Part shown: one piece after another, positions 23,841 through 34,405 of the stretch
Position numbering within the stretch: position 1 is the stretch's first letter
Layout of the letters: the number at the start of each line of letters is the position of its first letter
Source: Diplonema papillatum
Lineage: Eukaryota; Euglenozoa; Diplonemea; Diplonemida; Diplonemidae
DNA: 64,000 nucleotides
Direction of reading: 5' to 3'
NCBI GenBank assembly: GCA_030068145.1
Contig: JAPJBO010000004.1
Coordinates: 744,001-808,000, forward strand
The notes under the pieces: model-generated
The model's database searches: none
What the model saw: the letters and a program-made list of their open reading frames with translations, nothing else
Told to the model about the DNA's origin: nothing
Translations under genes and position numbers: made by a program

Positions 23841-25102
23841 GCGGAGTTCTTGCGTACTTCGTTACATCGGTTTTCGGGGGGTACCATTAAAGTTCTTGAG
23901 AGGGCTTCCTCGGTGTTTACGCCGGCTGTTTCTGGTGACTGATCGAGCGGTCAACTTTAGCTTGAGGTGCTTAGTTGTCGGCCCCTCCAGTGAGGGAGAA
24001 CGCAGCACGCCCTAATGACCAGAGGTCAGGGGCACGATGAACGCCAGCCTGTTTTCTTCCGACCTTTTCAGACTGTTTTGTGTGTGTGAAGCCGGTATTT
24101 TTGAGCCTCCAGTTGACTGATGAGGCGGAGGAGGGCGAGGAAAAGCGGTTGCAGTGATCACCATACGTTTTTGTCATTCCACTCTTTCTTGTATGGGTCT
24201 TCTCCTTCCTCCCGACAATGGTGTCAGACTAGACCCTAATGGTTGCTGGTCTCCTTGCCAGGTCTCTGCCGTTCTGGATGCTGCTTCGTCTCCGTTTGCA
24301 TTTATAATCTTTCGTGCCAGCACAGCTGAAGCCGATGGCCCAGCTTCAAGGGCTGGGATCCCTTTGTGTGGTGTTGGCGATGAAACGTTCGTCGATTTCT
24401 TTTGACTGGGCTTCTTTTCTCTCTTTATTTCCGTGTCAGTGGTGGGTGGTTCATTTTTCCTCCAAAAGAAAACACGAAAATACCCAGAGGAGCCGCCCGA
24501 TGCATATTTCGCCGAAGGCTGGAGGGGGAGAAACAATACAACTACAAATGGGTTTGTGATGTTGAACGCATACGTCCGGAACTAAAGAGCTACCTAAGTT
24601 CCATGCGGGCTGTAGCGCATCCTATCATGCATGTTTTACTGGCGGCCCCCTCAAGTATTTAAAAGCAGGAGCTTGTTCAGAAAGCATTTCCGGAGTTCGG
24701 GTTTTGCACTAAAGAAACAACGGGCGGAAAGCCTTGAACCGACTGATCAAGGTTGATGGCGATGAGGATGATGATACCCGTTTCTTGTTTTTCGCGTGTA
24801 CAGGTCTCTCTGGAATAGTAGCGCTTTCGGTTGGTCTTTTTTTGGTGCATGCGTTGGTTTATTGGATGTTCCGGAAATGCTTCCTTCGGCACGACTTTTT
24901 GTTTCGCTCCCCCCTGACGTGTCTTCTCTGTCAGTTTTCTTTGTTTGCTTTCTTGGTTGTGTGGTGGTTGAATAACCATTAAGTTCCGGGGCAAGTAGGT
25001 AGTGTGAAGGAGAAGGATAGGAAGACAGAGGGAGAGAGAAAGACGAGTTAGAAGCCAGGGACCATCTCTTCCCGGGGAGTTTCGCCCCACGGCGAAAGAT
25101 AT
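23841..25102. other. Intergenic, diverged SINE A, no gene
   Basis: A diverged near-full-length SINE A lies at about 24,470-24,685, recognised by GGAGGGGGAGAAACAATACA and GTTGAACGC, ending in AGCAGGAGCTTGTTCAGAAA. Nothing else here is recognisable. The open frames are short and lack family features. Confidence 0.5.
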
Positions 25103-25198
25103 GGCACAGAACACACACGCTGCCTGACCAAGTAACGAGTGGAGAGAGCCATCGCAGCGAAAGTCTCCGAATCGTTTCGAGCGTGTCACACGGAGGAT

Positions 25199-25375
25199 AG
25201 GTGTCGTTGGGCACGTTCTGCCGAAGGAGTGTTGGATCTACGTGGGCTTTGTTTACGGCGACCTCGATGATGTCGCTGTCCTTCACGTTGTACGTGAACA
25301 GCATGCGATCCGGGTGGACCAGCCGTTCGGACGCGGAAGGCGTCCGTGTTGGGCACCTCAGGGTCGATCCGGGGG
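25199..25375 (-). pseudogene. Captured fragment of the TBCE gene 3' coding end
   Basis: About 175 bp roughly 90% identical to 25,771-25,945 of the adjacent tubulin cofactor E gene. It encodes the C-terminal ubiquitin-like region (HPDRMLFTYNVKD, IIEVAVNKAHVDP). It is bracketed by 90-bp direct repeats at about 25,103-25,196 and 25,382-25,465 (CTGCCTGACCAA to TTTCGAGCCTGTCACACGG), which are absent from the intact gene. It cannot encode a working chaperone. Confidence 0.88.
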
Positions 25376-25503
25376 TAAATACGTACACACTGCCTGACCA
25401 AAGTAGCAGGTGGAGAGAGCCATCACAGCGTAAAACTCCGGATCGTTTCGAGCCTGTCACACGGCAGTCGTCAGGTGGGGCAGCGCCAGTTCATTAGTCG
25501 ACA

Positions 25504-25645
25504 CTTTGTTGAACGCTTACGCCCGCCACTGAGCCCAGATTCCCATGTGTTTCGTGGGGGCTACAGCACATTTACCTCCTTTGATCTTTTGCAGCTGGCA
25601 GCCTCAAGTATTTCCTACAAAGCAGGTGCTTATACAAAAAACAAA
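25504..25645 (+). repeat. SINE A copy just past the TBCE stop codon
   Basis: A 5'-truncated repeat A with body and ACAAAAAAC tail, ending about 40 bp from the stop codon of the tubulin cofactor E gene and antisense to it. It would lie in the 3' untranslated region or the trans-splicing interval. Confidence 0.75.
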
Positions 25646-25683
25646 TACAGCGGTAAGAACTGATCTCCCTCTTTGGCGCCTCT

Positions 25684-27375
25684 CTAGGCGTCATCGGTCG
25701 CGACAGGCGGCGAGCTTTGTTGATTGTCCCCCGCACCGCTGCTGTCCTTTGGCGGCTCTTCCGAGTTCTCGGTGTCGTTGGGCACGTTCTGCCCGAGGAG
25801 CGCTGGATCTACGTGTGCTTTGTTTACGGCGACCTCGATGATGTCGCCGTCCTTCACGTTGTACGTGAACAGCATGCGGTCCGGGTGGACCAGCGTCTCG
25901 GACGCGAACGGCGTGTTGGGCACCTCGGGGTCGATCCGGGTCAGGAGCACCTTGTCGGCGGGGAGGGAGAACGGCTTGCAAAGCGTTTTTTTCAGCGTCT
26001 CGACCGTGTTGCGCACGTTCAAGACGGCTGCGGTGGTCTGTTCGAGCGACGAGTACCGCACGGTGACTTCGGCCGTCAGCTTCGGCGCCATGTCGATCTC
26101 GGCGAGCGGCAGCAGCTCCCCGTGGCGGGCGACCAGAGCGGCGTGGATGGGCGGCGGGTCGGGAGCCCCGTGGTAGTACCTGACGAAGAACCGCTCGCAG
26201 TTCGCGCGCTCGTTGCGGCCAACGGCGCCGCGGTTGAGCGTTTCGAGGGAGGGAATCCGCGCAATCAGCAGGCAGCGCCGCTCGTGCTCGGTAAGCCCGT
26301 CGGTCAGCGGGGTCTCCGAGAGGCACAGCTCCTTCACCTCCAGGTCCCTCATCGCGTCAACCGCCGCCCAGTCGTCGATCCGCGTGCTCCTCAAATACAG
26401 CGCACGCAGCCCCGGCCACGCCGCCTCGCCCGTGACCACCCGCAGCGGGTTCCCCGAGAGGTGCAAGTGCGTCAGGTCCTTCAACTCGGCGAAGCCGGCC
26501 CTCAGCGCGGCCCAGTCCCGGATCGCATTCCCGTCGAGCCGCACCCGCGCCAGCGCCGCCGCCTCGCCCTCCCGAAACGCCGGCGGCTCCGCCAACCCGT
26601 TGTCGCACGCGTTCAGGTCGGTCAGCGCTGGGAACACCGACGCCAGGTACCGCACCGTGCTCCACGGCAGGTGCGTGTTGCTGATGGAGAGGACCGTCAA
26701 CGGTGAGAGGGTCGCCGTCGTCGCTGCCACGTCGTCTCGCAGCGTGCTGGATTCGAGCGGCTCGAATCTGTTGCCGGATAGGCTGAGCGACTTGAGGGAC
26801 GGGAGGGACGTGACGATGGTGAAAACCTCCCGCCAGCGCGAGATGAGGGTGTCCGCCAACGATAGGTCAGTCACGTTCGGGAAGTAAGCGGAGACCGGGC
26901 CGATCCGGGACACCGCCATCCCGCTGGCCATGACGTTCACCAGGTGCGGAAACGAGCCGTCGTCGGCGCGGATGACGGACTTTGCCATCACCACGTTGAC
27001 GAGCCCGCTGCGCTTCGACTTCCCGGGGGACTTCAGCTTCTCGAACTTGCGGACGCACGCGTCCCGTTTCTCTGCGTTGCCGACCTCGATGACCTTCTTC
27101 GCGTGTTCCTCCGCGAGGCCGTACTTCGCCAGCAGCCCCTGGCAGAGCTCCTGCCCGGTGACCAGGTTGCGCGCCTTCAAAAACGAGCTGCTCTTCGGCG
27201 GCGCCGTGAAGTAGCGCTTCCCGAACACCTCGCCGTCGTACTTGCCCTGCTCAACCCCGTCCCACTCGACGCCGATGAACTCGCCGTCGTCGCCGCAGTT
27301 GTCGACCTTCCCCACATGGCGCACGGTGCCTCGCAGATTCGAGACCTTGTGCTGCACACGGTCGTGCACAAGCAT
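25684..27375 (-). CDS. TBCE: Tubulin-specific chaperone E (cofactor E)
   Basis: A single 563-codon exon, close to the usual 520-560. Cofactor E works with cofactors C and D in the cytosol to assemble or take apart the alpha/beta tubulin dimer. Residues about 1-75 form a CAP-Gly domain that binds the alpha-tubulin tail (FIGVEWDGVEQGKYDGEVFG; the canonical GKHDG is here GKYDG). Residues about 150-400 are leucine-rich repeats (LKSLSLSGNRFEPL, LTHLHLSGNPL, LRALYLRSTRIDDW). Residues about 440-535 form the ubiquitin-like domain (VTVRYSSL, LLTRIDPEVPN, MLFTYNVKDGDIIEVAV). The start ATG opens directly into the CAP-Gly domain. The tail is Ser/Gln rich. No intron is needed. Confidence 0.93.
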   Translation of the reverse strand: MLVHDRVQHKVSNLRGTVRHVGKVDNCGDDGEFIGVEWDGVEQGKYDGEVFGKRYFTAPPKSSSFLKARNLVTGQELCQGLLAKYGLAEEHAKKVIEVGNAEKRDACVRKFEKLKSPGKSKRSGLVNVVMAKSVIRADDGSFPHLVNVMASGMAVSRIGPVSAYFPNVTDLSLADTLISRWREVFTIVTSLPSLKSLSLSGNRFEPLESSTLRDDVAATTATLSPLTVLSISNTHLPWSTVRYLASVFPALTDLNACDNGLAEPPAFREGEAAALARVRLDGNAIRDWAALRAGFAELKDLTHLHLSGNPLRVVTGEAAWPGLRALYLRSTRIDDWAAVDAMRDLEVKELCLSETPLTDGLTEHERRCLLIARIPSLETLNRGAVGRNERANCERFFVRYYHGAPDPPPIHAALVARHGELLPLAEIDMAPKLTAEVTVRYSSLEQTTAAVLNVRNTVETLKKTLCKPFSLPADKVLLTRIDPEVPNTPFASETLVHPDRMLFTYNVKDGDIIEVAVNKAHVDPALLGQNVPNDTENSEEPPKDSSGAGDNQQSSPPVATDDA

Positions 27376-27659
27376 CGGGCGGGGGGGGTACGGGGGGGTC
27401 AGATCCCCTTTGGAAGTGTCGCCTGGGGTGGACTTTTCGACATGCCGATTACATGCGATAATTTTGTGCGATAATGCGATGATTAGTATCGCATGCGAAT
27501 CGTTTGACCACTATGCTTAGTGCGGTCCAACGAAGCCCGACCGGTTTGCGGTTTGCCTTTTCGGTCTTGCTTGCACCTGCGTGCCAGGGAATCCCTTAAC
27601 AGTTTCCTCGCTATTCTCATGAGACATCAGATGGTAGCAACAGTGTCAGGCTTCTTGTT

Positions 27660-27815
27660 CGGGGAGCGGAATCAGCTTGGATGCACAAACCGGGCAAGAT
27701 GTGAACCAAGCTGTTGTCGTAAAAAAAAGGTTCTCGTCGGCAGACCTTGCAAAAAAGAGCCGGCTGATTATCAGCCGGTCAGTTTTCAAAAATTCTTTTT
27801 CCAACCGGGTCCCTT
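27660..27815 (+). repeat. Isolated diverged copy of the centrin-intron monomer
   Basis: Contains GGAGCGGAATCAGCTTGGAT, a CGGGCAAGATG segment and GAGCCGGCTGATTATCAGCC followed by GGTCAGTTTTCAAAA. These are the landmarks, in order, of the 296-bp monomer that fills the centrin intron at 44-46.8 kb. A single copy lies here, so the monomer is also a dispersed repeat. Confidence 0.78.
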
Positions 27816-28016
27816 GTTGTCAGATGATTTGTTCTTCGCTTACACCACCGTGTGTTGTTTTTCACTCAGGGCTTTGTTCCCTGTTGTGGTTTCGTGTAGG
27901 GGTAGACCTGCATGACCTCACGTCCGTTCAACACGTGGTTCGGTAGTTACAGCACTTGGGATCACTTCGGTCCTTTGTCTGGCAGCTTCGTCGAGCACTT
28001 CCTTCCAAGCTCGGCA
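27815..28016 (+). repeat. SINE-like repeat B
   Basis: Runs from GATTTGTTCTTCGCTTACAC through CACGTCCGTTCAACACGTGG to CGAGCACTTCCTTCCAAGCT. Related copies lie at 54,998-55,495 and 62,563-62,826. Its last 60 bp resemble the end of SINE A (AGCATTTCCT, GCAGGTGCTTAT), which suggests that both use the same reverse transcriptase. Confidence 0.7.
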
Positions 28017-28018
28017 TT

Positions 28019-28160
28019 TTTGTTGAACGCTTACGCCCGCCACTGAACCCAGATTCACCTGTGTTTCGTGTGGGCTACAGCGCACTTACCTCCTTTGATC
28101 TATCGCAACTGGCAGTCTCCTCAAGCATTTCCTACAAAGCAGGTGCTTATACAAAAAAAC
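28019..28160 (+). repeat. SINE A copy directly behind SINE B
   Basis: A 5'-truncated repeat A starting at GTTGAACGC and ending TACAAAAAAAC, joined head to tail to the SINE B before it. The pair could be one dimeric insertion or two insertions at one A/T-rich site. Confidence 0.75.
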
Positions 28161-28597
28161 AAATGGCAGACCAGGTAAAAATGGGGTTTGCACAAGGAGA
28201 GATTGAGATGCGTCGGTGCGGACGAGACGTTAAACGTTGGATGGCTCGGTGCCGTGAACGGCTTCGCTTTTGCACTGCCGGGACAGAGAAAGAGGTTCGA
28301 GAGAGAGAGAGAGAGACGAGTTAGAGTGCAGAGACCATGTCTCCGGCGCCTCGCTACGTTCGATAAAGGGCTCCATAAAATGGGCGGCAACCGCCTCTTC
28401 CGAGGCGACACTTTTCCCGGCACTTCCTGCTGCCTACTCCGGCTTGATCGGTACCCCTGTTTCTTTTCCAGCTAGGAATGTGATGATCATTGGCCATGAC
28501 AATGCACCTGGGTACCACACTGCATAAGGGAGGTCACATTTTTACCTTACCGGGAAAATTTCCCACTGGAACCAGGGGGGGGGGGGGGGGGGGGGGG

Positions 28598-29809
28598 TAG
28601 GGGGGGTCAAAAGCTGTCAAAATAGGTCATTTTTTTGGGAACCACATAGGGGCTCCTAAGAGGCAATACAATTTGGTAAATCACCCCAGAACCGTATAGA
28701 AATGCCTAAAACATGCTTTTTGGCTGCTGAAGTGCCCCGAAAAGGCCTTTTTACGAGTGCCCAATTTTTGGACTCAGGGTGGACACCGTTTGGTACCGGT
28801 GTTCTTCTTTTTAGGTGACAACCCCAAAAATAGTGACAGCATGAACCGAAGAAGGAAAACAACACTGCCCAAACCTATGTGTTTTTACTCAAAAGACTTT
28901 CCTGAGAGTTGGGGATGGTGGGGCTTCGTAGGAGGCACCGACAAGCGACTCAATGAGGTACGGCTTCGTAACGTGCCGCCCCCTCGAGTCCTTGACGTCA
29001 GCGCCAGCTTTCGTAGTGGCCTGTGTCGTGTAGCGTGCTACCGCAAGCTGCAGATACCCTGCCCTGAGCTGCTATGTCGTGGCAGTCCTATAAATCCACC
29101 GCCGAACCTTTTCGTTCAAGTCCAGTTTTCTATTTTTGTTCAAGCTCAACGTGCGTTGGGGTTAGGTACCAGAGATACACCCCGGTGACCAGTATTGTCT
29201 TCCGTGCGTGTGCAATGCCACCCTTTCGGGTGGTGTACGAAAGGCGAACTTGAATAAAAGACACTGTCGCGTGCATCCCTTCAACAAAAACGTTGATATC
29301 TGGAAAATCCCACTACGGATGATAGCATCTCATTGTTTTTCTCGGAAAGACATCGAACTTTGTGAATATCGCTCTAGCAGAAGTTCGGGGAAGAGCTGCT
29401 GCCTGCGGTGTCAACAGCACCTCAGCTTGCGCAAGACCCAGAGAACCTTTTGGGACGTTGTTAACCATCCAGACGAGCAACGTTCATAGCTGCCTTCCTC
29501 CTGGGTGTCGTTCGCCCTTTTGTTGCTTCCATTTGTGGCTGCCTGTACGTGATTGTAGTCTCATCTTTGCATGGTATGAACAGTGAAGCACACCCACAGG
29601 CTGCTAGCCGGTACCAAACGGTGTCCACCCTAAAACCATCAACTAATACACCCCCCCCTGGGCCATTTTCCATGAAACTTCCCCCAAAAACACGTTTCCG
29701 GGCATTTCTGAGGCGGGTTGCATGTTTTTTTAGGCTTAAACTGCCGTTAAGTCTACAGGCTGAAAATGTCACCATTTTGACGCAAAAAAAGACCTTTTGA
29801 CCCCCCCTA
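28598..29809. mobile_element. Nested TIR element 2, 1.2 kb, non-coding
   Basis: Ends are TAGGGGGGGTCAAAA and its complement TTTTGACCCCCCCTA. Further in, GGACACCGTTTGGTACCGG at 28,787 pairs with its exact complement near 29,609. The arms are long (about 200 bp) and imperfect. TA at each edge fits a TA target site. No recognisable protein is encoded. Confidence 0.7.
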
Positions 29810-31356
29810 GGGCTAAGTTGGATGGAAACGCCGTTTCTTTTAGTTTTTTCGAAATAAGGAAACGGAAACGGAAACGGAAACGGAAACGTTTCCGTTTCTT
29901 TTAAAAGAAACGCCGGAAGGCTCTTCATGCTGAGGGGTCCTATAAGATACCACTTCGCGGGTCCTTCTGTGTGTCCGTCGGGTGTCCGTTTCCAGCCAAT
30001 TTTTGGCTTTCCTTTCAGAGGGCGGGATCACCTTCTTCTTTTGATCTACCAGCGGGCACTTCTCTTCCTCCGTCTTCTGGCGGGCTCTCTGACTCTTCAG
30101 GGCCCTTCCTGGGCTGTTCTTCGACTTGGCTCGGCCCCTTCTTGTGTGTCGTCGCGGTCTCGTTTGTGCAGAGCAGTCGCCGGTGCTCACCGCTTTCTTT
30201 CGTCGGCGATCCGACACGAGCAAATAGGTAACCACAAGCTAATGATGCAGAATGTCGTCACATGTGGATGTTTTCTGACACCAGATTCCACTCTTCTGTG
30301 CCTACCACTTCGTCTTCTGATGCTTCCAACCCACGTTCTCATGTGAGTGGGGCTTTTTGAATCTGCCGTCCTCTTCTGCACTGTTGGTGGGTTCTTCCTG
30401 CCGTCGTTGTCTATGCTCCGACAACACCGCCCCTTCCGGTGACGGTTGCCACCCGTCGTCGTATGCAAGGTGCACTGTGGCAAGCGATGTTTAACGCACA
30501 CGTTACTGCGTGGCCATCGCTTTTCTGGCGGGTTCAACATTGCCCCGGCATACGTGTGCCCTTCTCACCTCCTGATGCTGATTGCACTCACTCTTTGTCT
30601 TACACCGCCGAAAGACCCGTCTTGTAGCCTGTGGCGCTGAACGATCGTATCTGTAGAGTCTATTATAGTAGTTTATTGGAGCGGATGTGCTTTCCCGATC
30701 GTCTTCAGCGCGTTGGCCAACAGCCTCGCATAACAGAGCATCGTCGCCACAACAGCCATTGGTGTAAAGAGCTGCAGACCTCAAAAGTCAGCACAACCGG
30801 ATGCGTGTGGTTGCGTCTGCTCCACGCGGTCGCAACTCTTATGCTTCTTTCCTCCCTCTTTAGGTACCAGGGAAAACCTGCTACACGGGAGCCAAGCTTC
30901 ACGTGTTCGGCGGTACTGCAGAGCCACGGGCCAAGCGGCCACCGATTTCCCAAACTAAAGCATCAAGGCTTGGCGCACCTTGGGGCTTGGCGCTCGCGCT
31001 GAACACAAGCTCGTCGAGGCGGTCAGCCACAGGGCAAAGCGGACGGGGTTGTGGCACTGTGCTGCCTCGACTCAAGCTTTGCAAGCTGTGGTTGACCGTC
31101 ACGTTCCTGGACCAGGAACGGCCTTTTTCATTTCTTCTTTCTGTCTTCCTCCCTCTTTTCGGAGCCTCCTTGTCCACTGGATTGCGGGGTCCGCCGTTCG
31201 GAACACATTTCCGGTCGGACCTTCAGCCAGTATACTAGTGGCATACCAGCCGTTTCTTTTGAAAAGAAACGGCGTTTCCATCCACCGCCAAAAAGAAGGA
31301 AACGGAAACGGAAACGGAAACGGAAACGTTTCCAACGTTTCCATCCTACATAGCCC
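29810..31356. mobile_element. Nested TIR element 3 with GGAAAC repeats, 1.55 kb
   Basis: The left arm, GGGCTAAGTTGGATGGAAAC, pairs with the right arm, GTTTCCATCCTACATAGCCC. TA flanks both sides. Just inside each end are GCCGTTTCTTTT palindromes and a GGAAAC hexamer array (about 29,855-29,890 and 31,290-31,328). At 30,862-31,132 is a 270-bp segment that recurs in intron 1 of the tetraspanin gene (56,522-56,780). A related fragment with the same GGAAAC repeats lies at about 42,555-42,860. No protein was recognised. Confidence 0.68.
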
Positions 31357-31402
31357 TAGGGGGGGGGGGGGGGTACGGCTACACGACGCACTTGTCATGC
31401 AC

Positions 31403-31562
31403 AATCACTTGTTATATAACAAGTGACCTAACAAGTGAAAATGTATAACAAGTGCCACTTGTTATATAACAAGTGCCACTTGTTATATAACAAGTGATCA
31501 CTTGTTATATAACAAGTGATTGCTTGTTATATAACAAGTGATTGCTTGTTATATAACAAGTG
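31403..31562. repeat. Left subterminal palindrome array
   Basis: About six full copies of the 20-bp palindrome CACTTGTTATATAACAAGTG, some with CTTG or GATTG spacers, within 160 bp. Such arrays in DNA transposons usually hold binding sites for the element's own DNA-binding protein. Each could extrude as a cruciform. Confidence 0.9.
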
Positions 31563-32095
31563 TTTGGTTGCAATTTCATAAGGAACCGGGGGTTGTACCT
31601 ACCCACGAGGGAAGCAGTCCAGAAAATCACGTGATCTGCAAGACACAAGGCTTTTGGCAAACAAACATGTTACATTTGTTTGTTGAAGTCCGCCTAAAAG
31701 ATTGCAGCCGTGTCGTGTAAATAAACTCAGAAAAGTAAGAGACTGCTTTGCAGCACCATGCCAAACGCAGCCCCAAAACACGCATAGTGCTGAAGGGTCT
31801 TACTTGTTCTATAACAAGTAGCCTGGTTTACCGATGTACGAGAGAAAAACACGTGATCAGCAAGACGCATGTACTGAAAAACGATAGCACCGCAGAAGCA
31901 GAGCCGTGGTGGAGGACGTCGCGTCGGCTCGCTCTGACCTGTGGTCTCGGCCGCAGTTTCACGCATAGTTCAACTAGCTTTACCTCAATCTCGACCCCGG
32001 CATCAAGAGAACGTGAGAGAACCTCTGAGGGAAGCATGTTCGGCTTCTTGAACCACCTTGATGCAGGAGAAAAGAACGCATCATCAAAGAACGCA

Positions 32096-33955
32096 TCACA
32101 CAACGTGATGGTGCTTCATGTGAGAGTCTCTAAGCCTGGATGAGGAAAAGCTCGCTAAGCACAGAGGGCACTTTGTCTTTGTAAGCATATCTGAGTGATT
32201 GTACAAGACGTGTTGGCTTAACCCGCTTGTGAAAACTCGCTTCTTGCAAGCAGGGCACTCTTGTTTGCACTCACACGGTACAGCTGGACGGTGCTGCGTG
32301 TCGTAGTGTGCGTAGAGACCAAAGACCTTCTTGAAGTGCTTATTGCAGATGATGCAGCTGAAAACGGCGTCCTCATCTTCACTCTCGAGTGAGCTCTCAT
32401 ACCCGCTGCTACTTTCGCTTTCAGACGCAAGAGGAGCTTTCCACGGCGTGTCATTACACACACAAAGCTTAAATTCAGAGTGTGTTTCGACGCCTGGGTT
32501 GGCACAGAACTTCTGCCCCCATCGCGTCGCCCGACATACGGTAGCACCAAGGCCGACAACCTTTAAGCGCGCAATCAGGCTTCTAGTCGCTTTCTTCCAA
32601 GTGTCATCCTTTTGCGTAACGCACGTGCAAAACACTATCACGTCGTACTGGAACAAGTTAGGCACAGCGGCGACGCATTCGGAAAGCTTCGGCAAGGGCC
32701 GACGTTTCTTGTCGGGGTGAAAATGCTTCGTCTGAAGCTCCAGCACCTGCAGATCGCGCTCCATCGTTTGCTGGGAAGTCCTTCCCACCCAACGCTTGCG
32801 CTCTCCGTTCATGTGCTCGAACATTTCGTCTGACACTGCCAGCCTGTGAGCATCTTGCGGATCAAACCAGTGTTCCATGCTGTGGGCATAGGCCGACAAA
32901 GTGATGCCAGGGTTCGCCCACTCCAACAAGAAAATCAGAGCGTGATAACTTAGCAAACCGAGCAAGAAGTGTTTTGCGAAGTTGGTCGCACCCTGCGCGG
33001 AAAAGAAGCGAACCGGTATGTCTTGATACCGAAAAAAGACAAGCATATCCATCAAGCAACATATTGTGTGCTCGTTCCCTTTGGTTCGCATCAGCAGAGT
33101 GGCTAGCAGTTTGCGCGCTTGTGAACCAGTCATATTGCAGCCCACACTTCCAAGTACAGCTTGTTCCACCGCTGCCGCATGCGGAAGGGTGCGCAGGATG
33201 AGACGCATCACTCCCTTGACGTCGTGCAGGGCTGGGGTGACTGTGTAACATGGTTGGACAAACCGTTGGGCAATGTGACATGTGTAGCCGGCCTCGTGCA
33301 TTTCTTGAATGCTGAGCCGCTCGCAACAATGCATGTGTTGTAGCCGATCTTTTATAGGCGTCGCACAAAAGGCGCTCCTGTGCCCAGAGCTACCGACACC
33401 TGTGAACAACGACCAAAGCTCCGCGTGATCTCCGCCGATGCGAAAGAGCTGGAGGGACACAGCTTGATCGCCCACGTGAAACGTGCCTTTCTGGACTGCG
33501 GTCAGCTGGGGCAAGCACTGAAATATCCACCACTCGTGGAAAGACGCTTTTCGCTTGTCGCTGAGTGTGAGGAAGTGTGATACCGTCTCACCAGCTACGA
33601 GGCCGATTGCTAGTCGCTGTCTAGAGGTCCGGGAACGGAATGCGTTCCCTGGATTGTATCCATCCATGACCAGAAGAACTGATGGGGCCTCCGAGTCTGC
33701 CTTCACCGGAAACGTCTTCAGGAGAAAGCTGAGTGATCCCGCAACACTCCCCAAAACCTCATTGGAAAGAACCTTCCACGGTTCATCACTCTTGGCTACA
33801 CTCCCCTGTGAAAGGCCCATGCAAATACCGGTGCGCTCCTTCACTAAGGTTCCCAATCGTGCGCAATCCTTCAATGACATCCCCAGCTGACCACGATTAT
33901 CAGCTATCAACTGCCCAATTGCTCGAACGGTCGGTGCATCCATTTTCATAGCCAT
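32096..33955 (-). CDS. Candidate transposase with C-terminal C2H2 fingers
   Basis: A 619-codon uninterrupted frame inside the 4.5-kb element. The middle has features seen in RNase-H-fold transposases: VLLVMDGYNPGNAF (possible first Asp), then about 90 residues later GGDHAELW (possible second Asp) followed by GVGSSGHRSAFCATP, like the G-rich/Cys segment after the second Asp in some DDE families. I cannot place the last acidic residue safely. The C-terminus has an acidic serine stretch (SESESSSGYESSLESED) and three C2H2-like fingers (CIICNKHF with HYDTQH; CPACKKRV with HVLYNH; CPLCLASF with HMKHHH). The fingers could bind the palindromes. Function is inferred from motif spacing and location, not from a family match. 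Confidence 0.65.
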   Translation of the reverse strand: MAMKMDAPTVRAIGQLIADNRGQLGMSLKDCARLGTLVKERTGICMGLSQGSVAKSDEPWKVLSNEVLGSVAGSLSFLLKTFPVKADSEAPSVLLVMDGYNPGNAFRSRTSRQRLAIGLVAGETVSHFLTLSDKRKASFHEWWIFQCLPQLTAVQKGTFHVGDQAVSLQLFRIGGDHAELWSLFTGVGSSGHRSAFCATPIKDRLQHMHCCERLSIQEMHEAGYTCHIAQRFVQPCYTVTPALHDVKGVMRLILRTLPHAAAVEQAVLGSVGCNMTGSQARKLLATLLMRTKGNEHTICCLMDMLVFFRYQDIPVRFFSAQGATNFAKHFLLGLLSYHALIFLLEWANPGITLSAYAHSMEHWFDPQDAHRLAVSDEMFEHMNGERKRWVGRTSQQTMERDLQVLELQTKHFHPDKKRRPLPKLSECVAAVPNLFQYDVIVFCTCVTQKDDTWKKATRSLIARLKVVGLGATVCRATRWGQKFCANPGVETHSEFKLCVCNDTPWKAPLASESESSSGYESSLESEDEDAVFSCIICNKHFKKVFGLYAHYDTQHRPAVPCECKQECPACKKRVFTSGLSQHVLYNHSDMLTKTKCPLCLASFSSSRLRDSHMKHHHVV

Positions 33956-34405
33956 GGTTCTTTTGGGTGATCGAAAAGCAGCAACCTGTCAATTCGATTC
34001 TTCCACTTCAATGATCAGCAACATATGAAACGTGAAACGTGGACCGACATATTGAGTGTCCGCTTCAGCTTACAATTAGTGTACTACAATGGTCAACAAG
34101 CCAGAACACCAAAGACGGATACTTCCACGTTTGTCATCACACTGACCCATCGTTCAGTTTATTCAATTTCAACTTGCCCTCGTCCACGCCGGGAAACAGG
34201 GAGAAAAGCTGCCCAAGAGTTACATGTATCCCCTGCAATTGATCACCAACTTCTTGTTCGGGGCATTAAGAGGGAAAACAGAGGGGATTTGCTGCGCAAA
34301 ATATTGGGTCATGATCAAAATGAATGTCGTCGTCAAAAAAGATAGGAGGTTACCGTCATCACGAAGGGCAGAAAGGAAAAAGCCTTTCGCTGACTTTTTA
34401 CGTCG

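Noticed and set aside
34025-34345. Plus-strand 106-codon frame between the two genes of the 4.5-kb element
   Set aside because: It is opposite to both genes, of low complexity and without motifs; it is probably chance.
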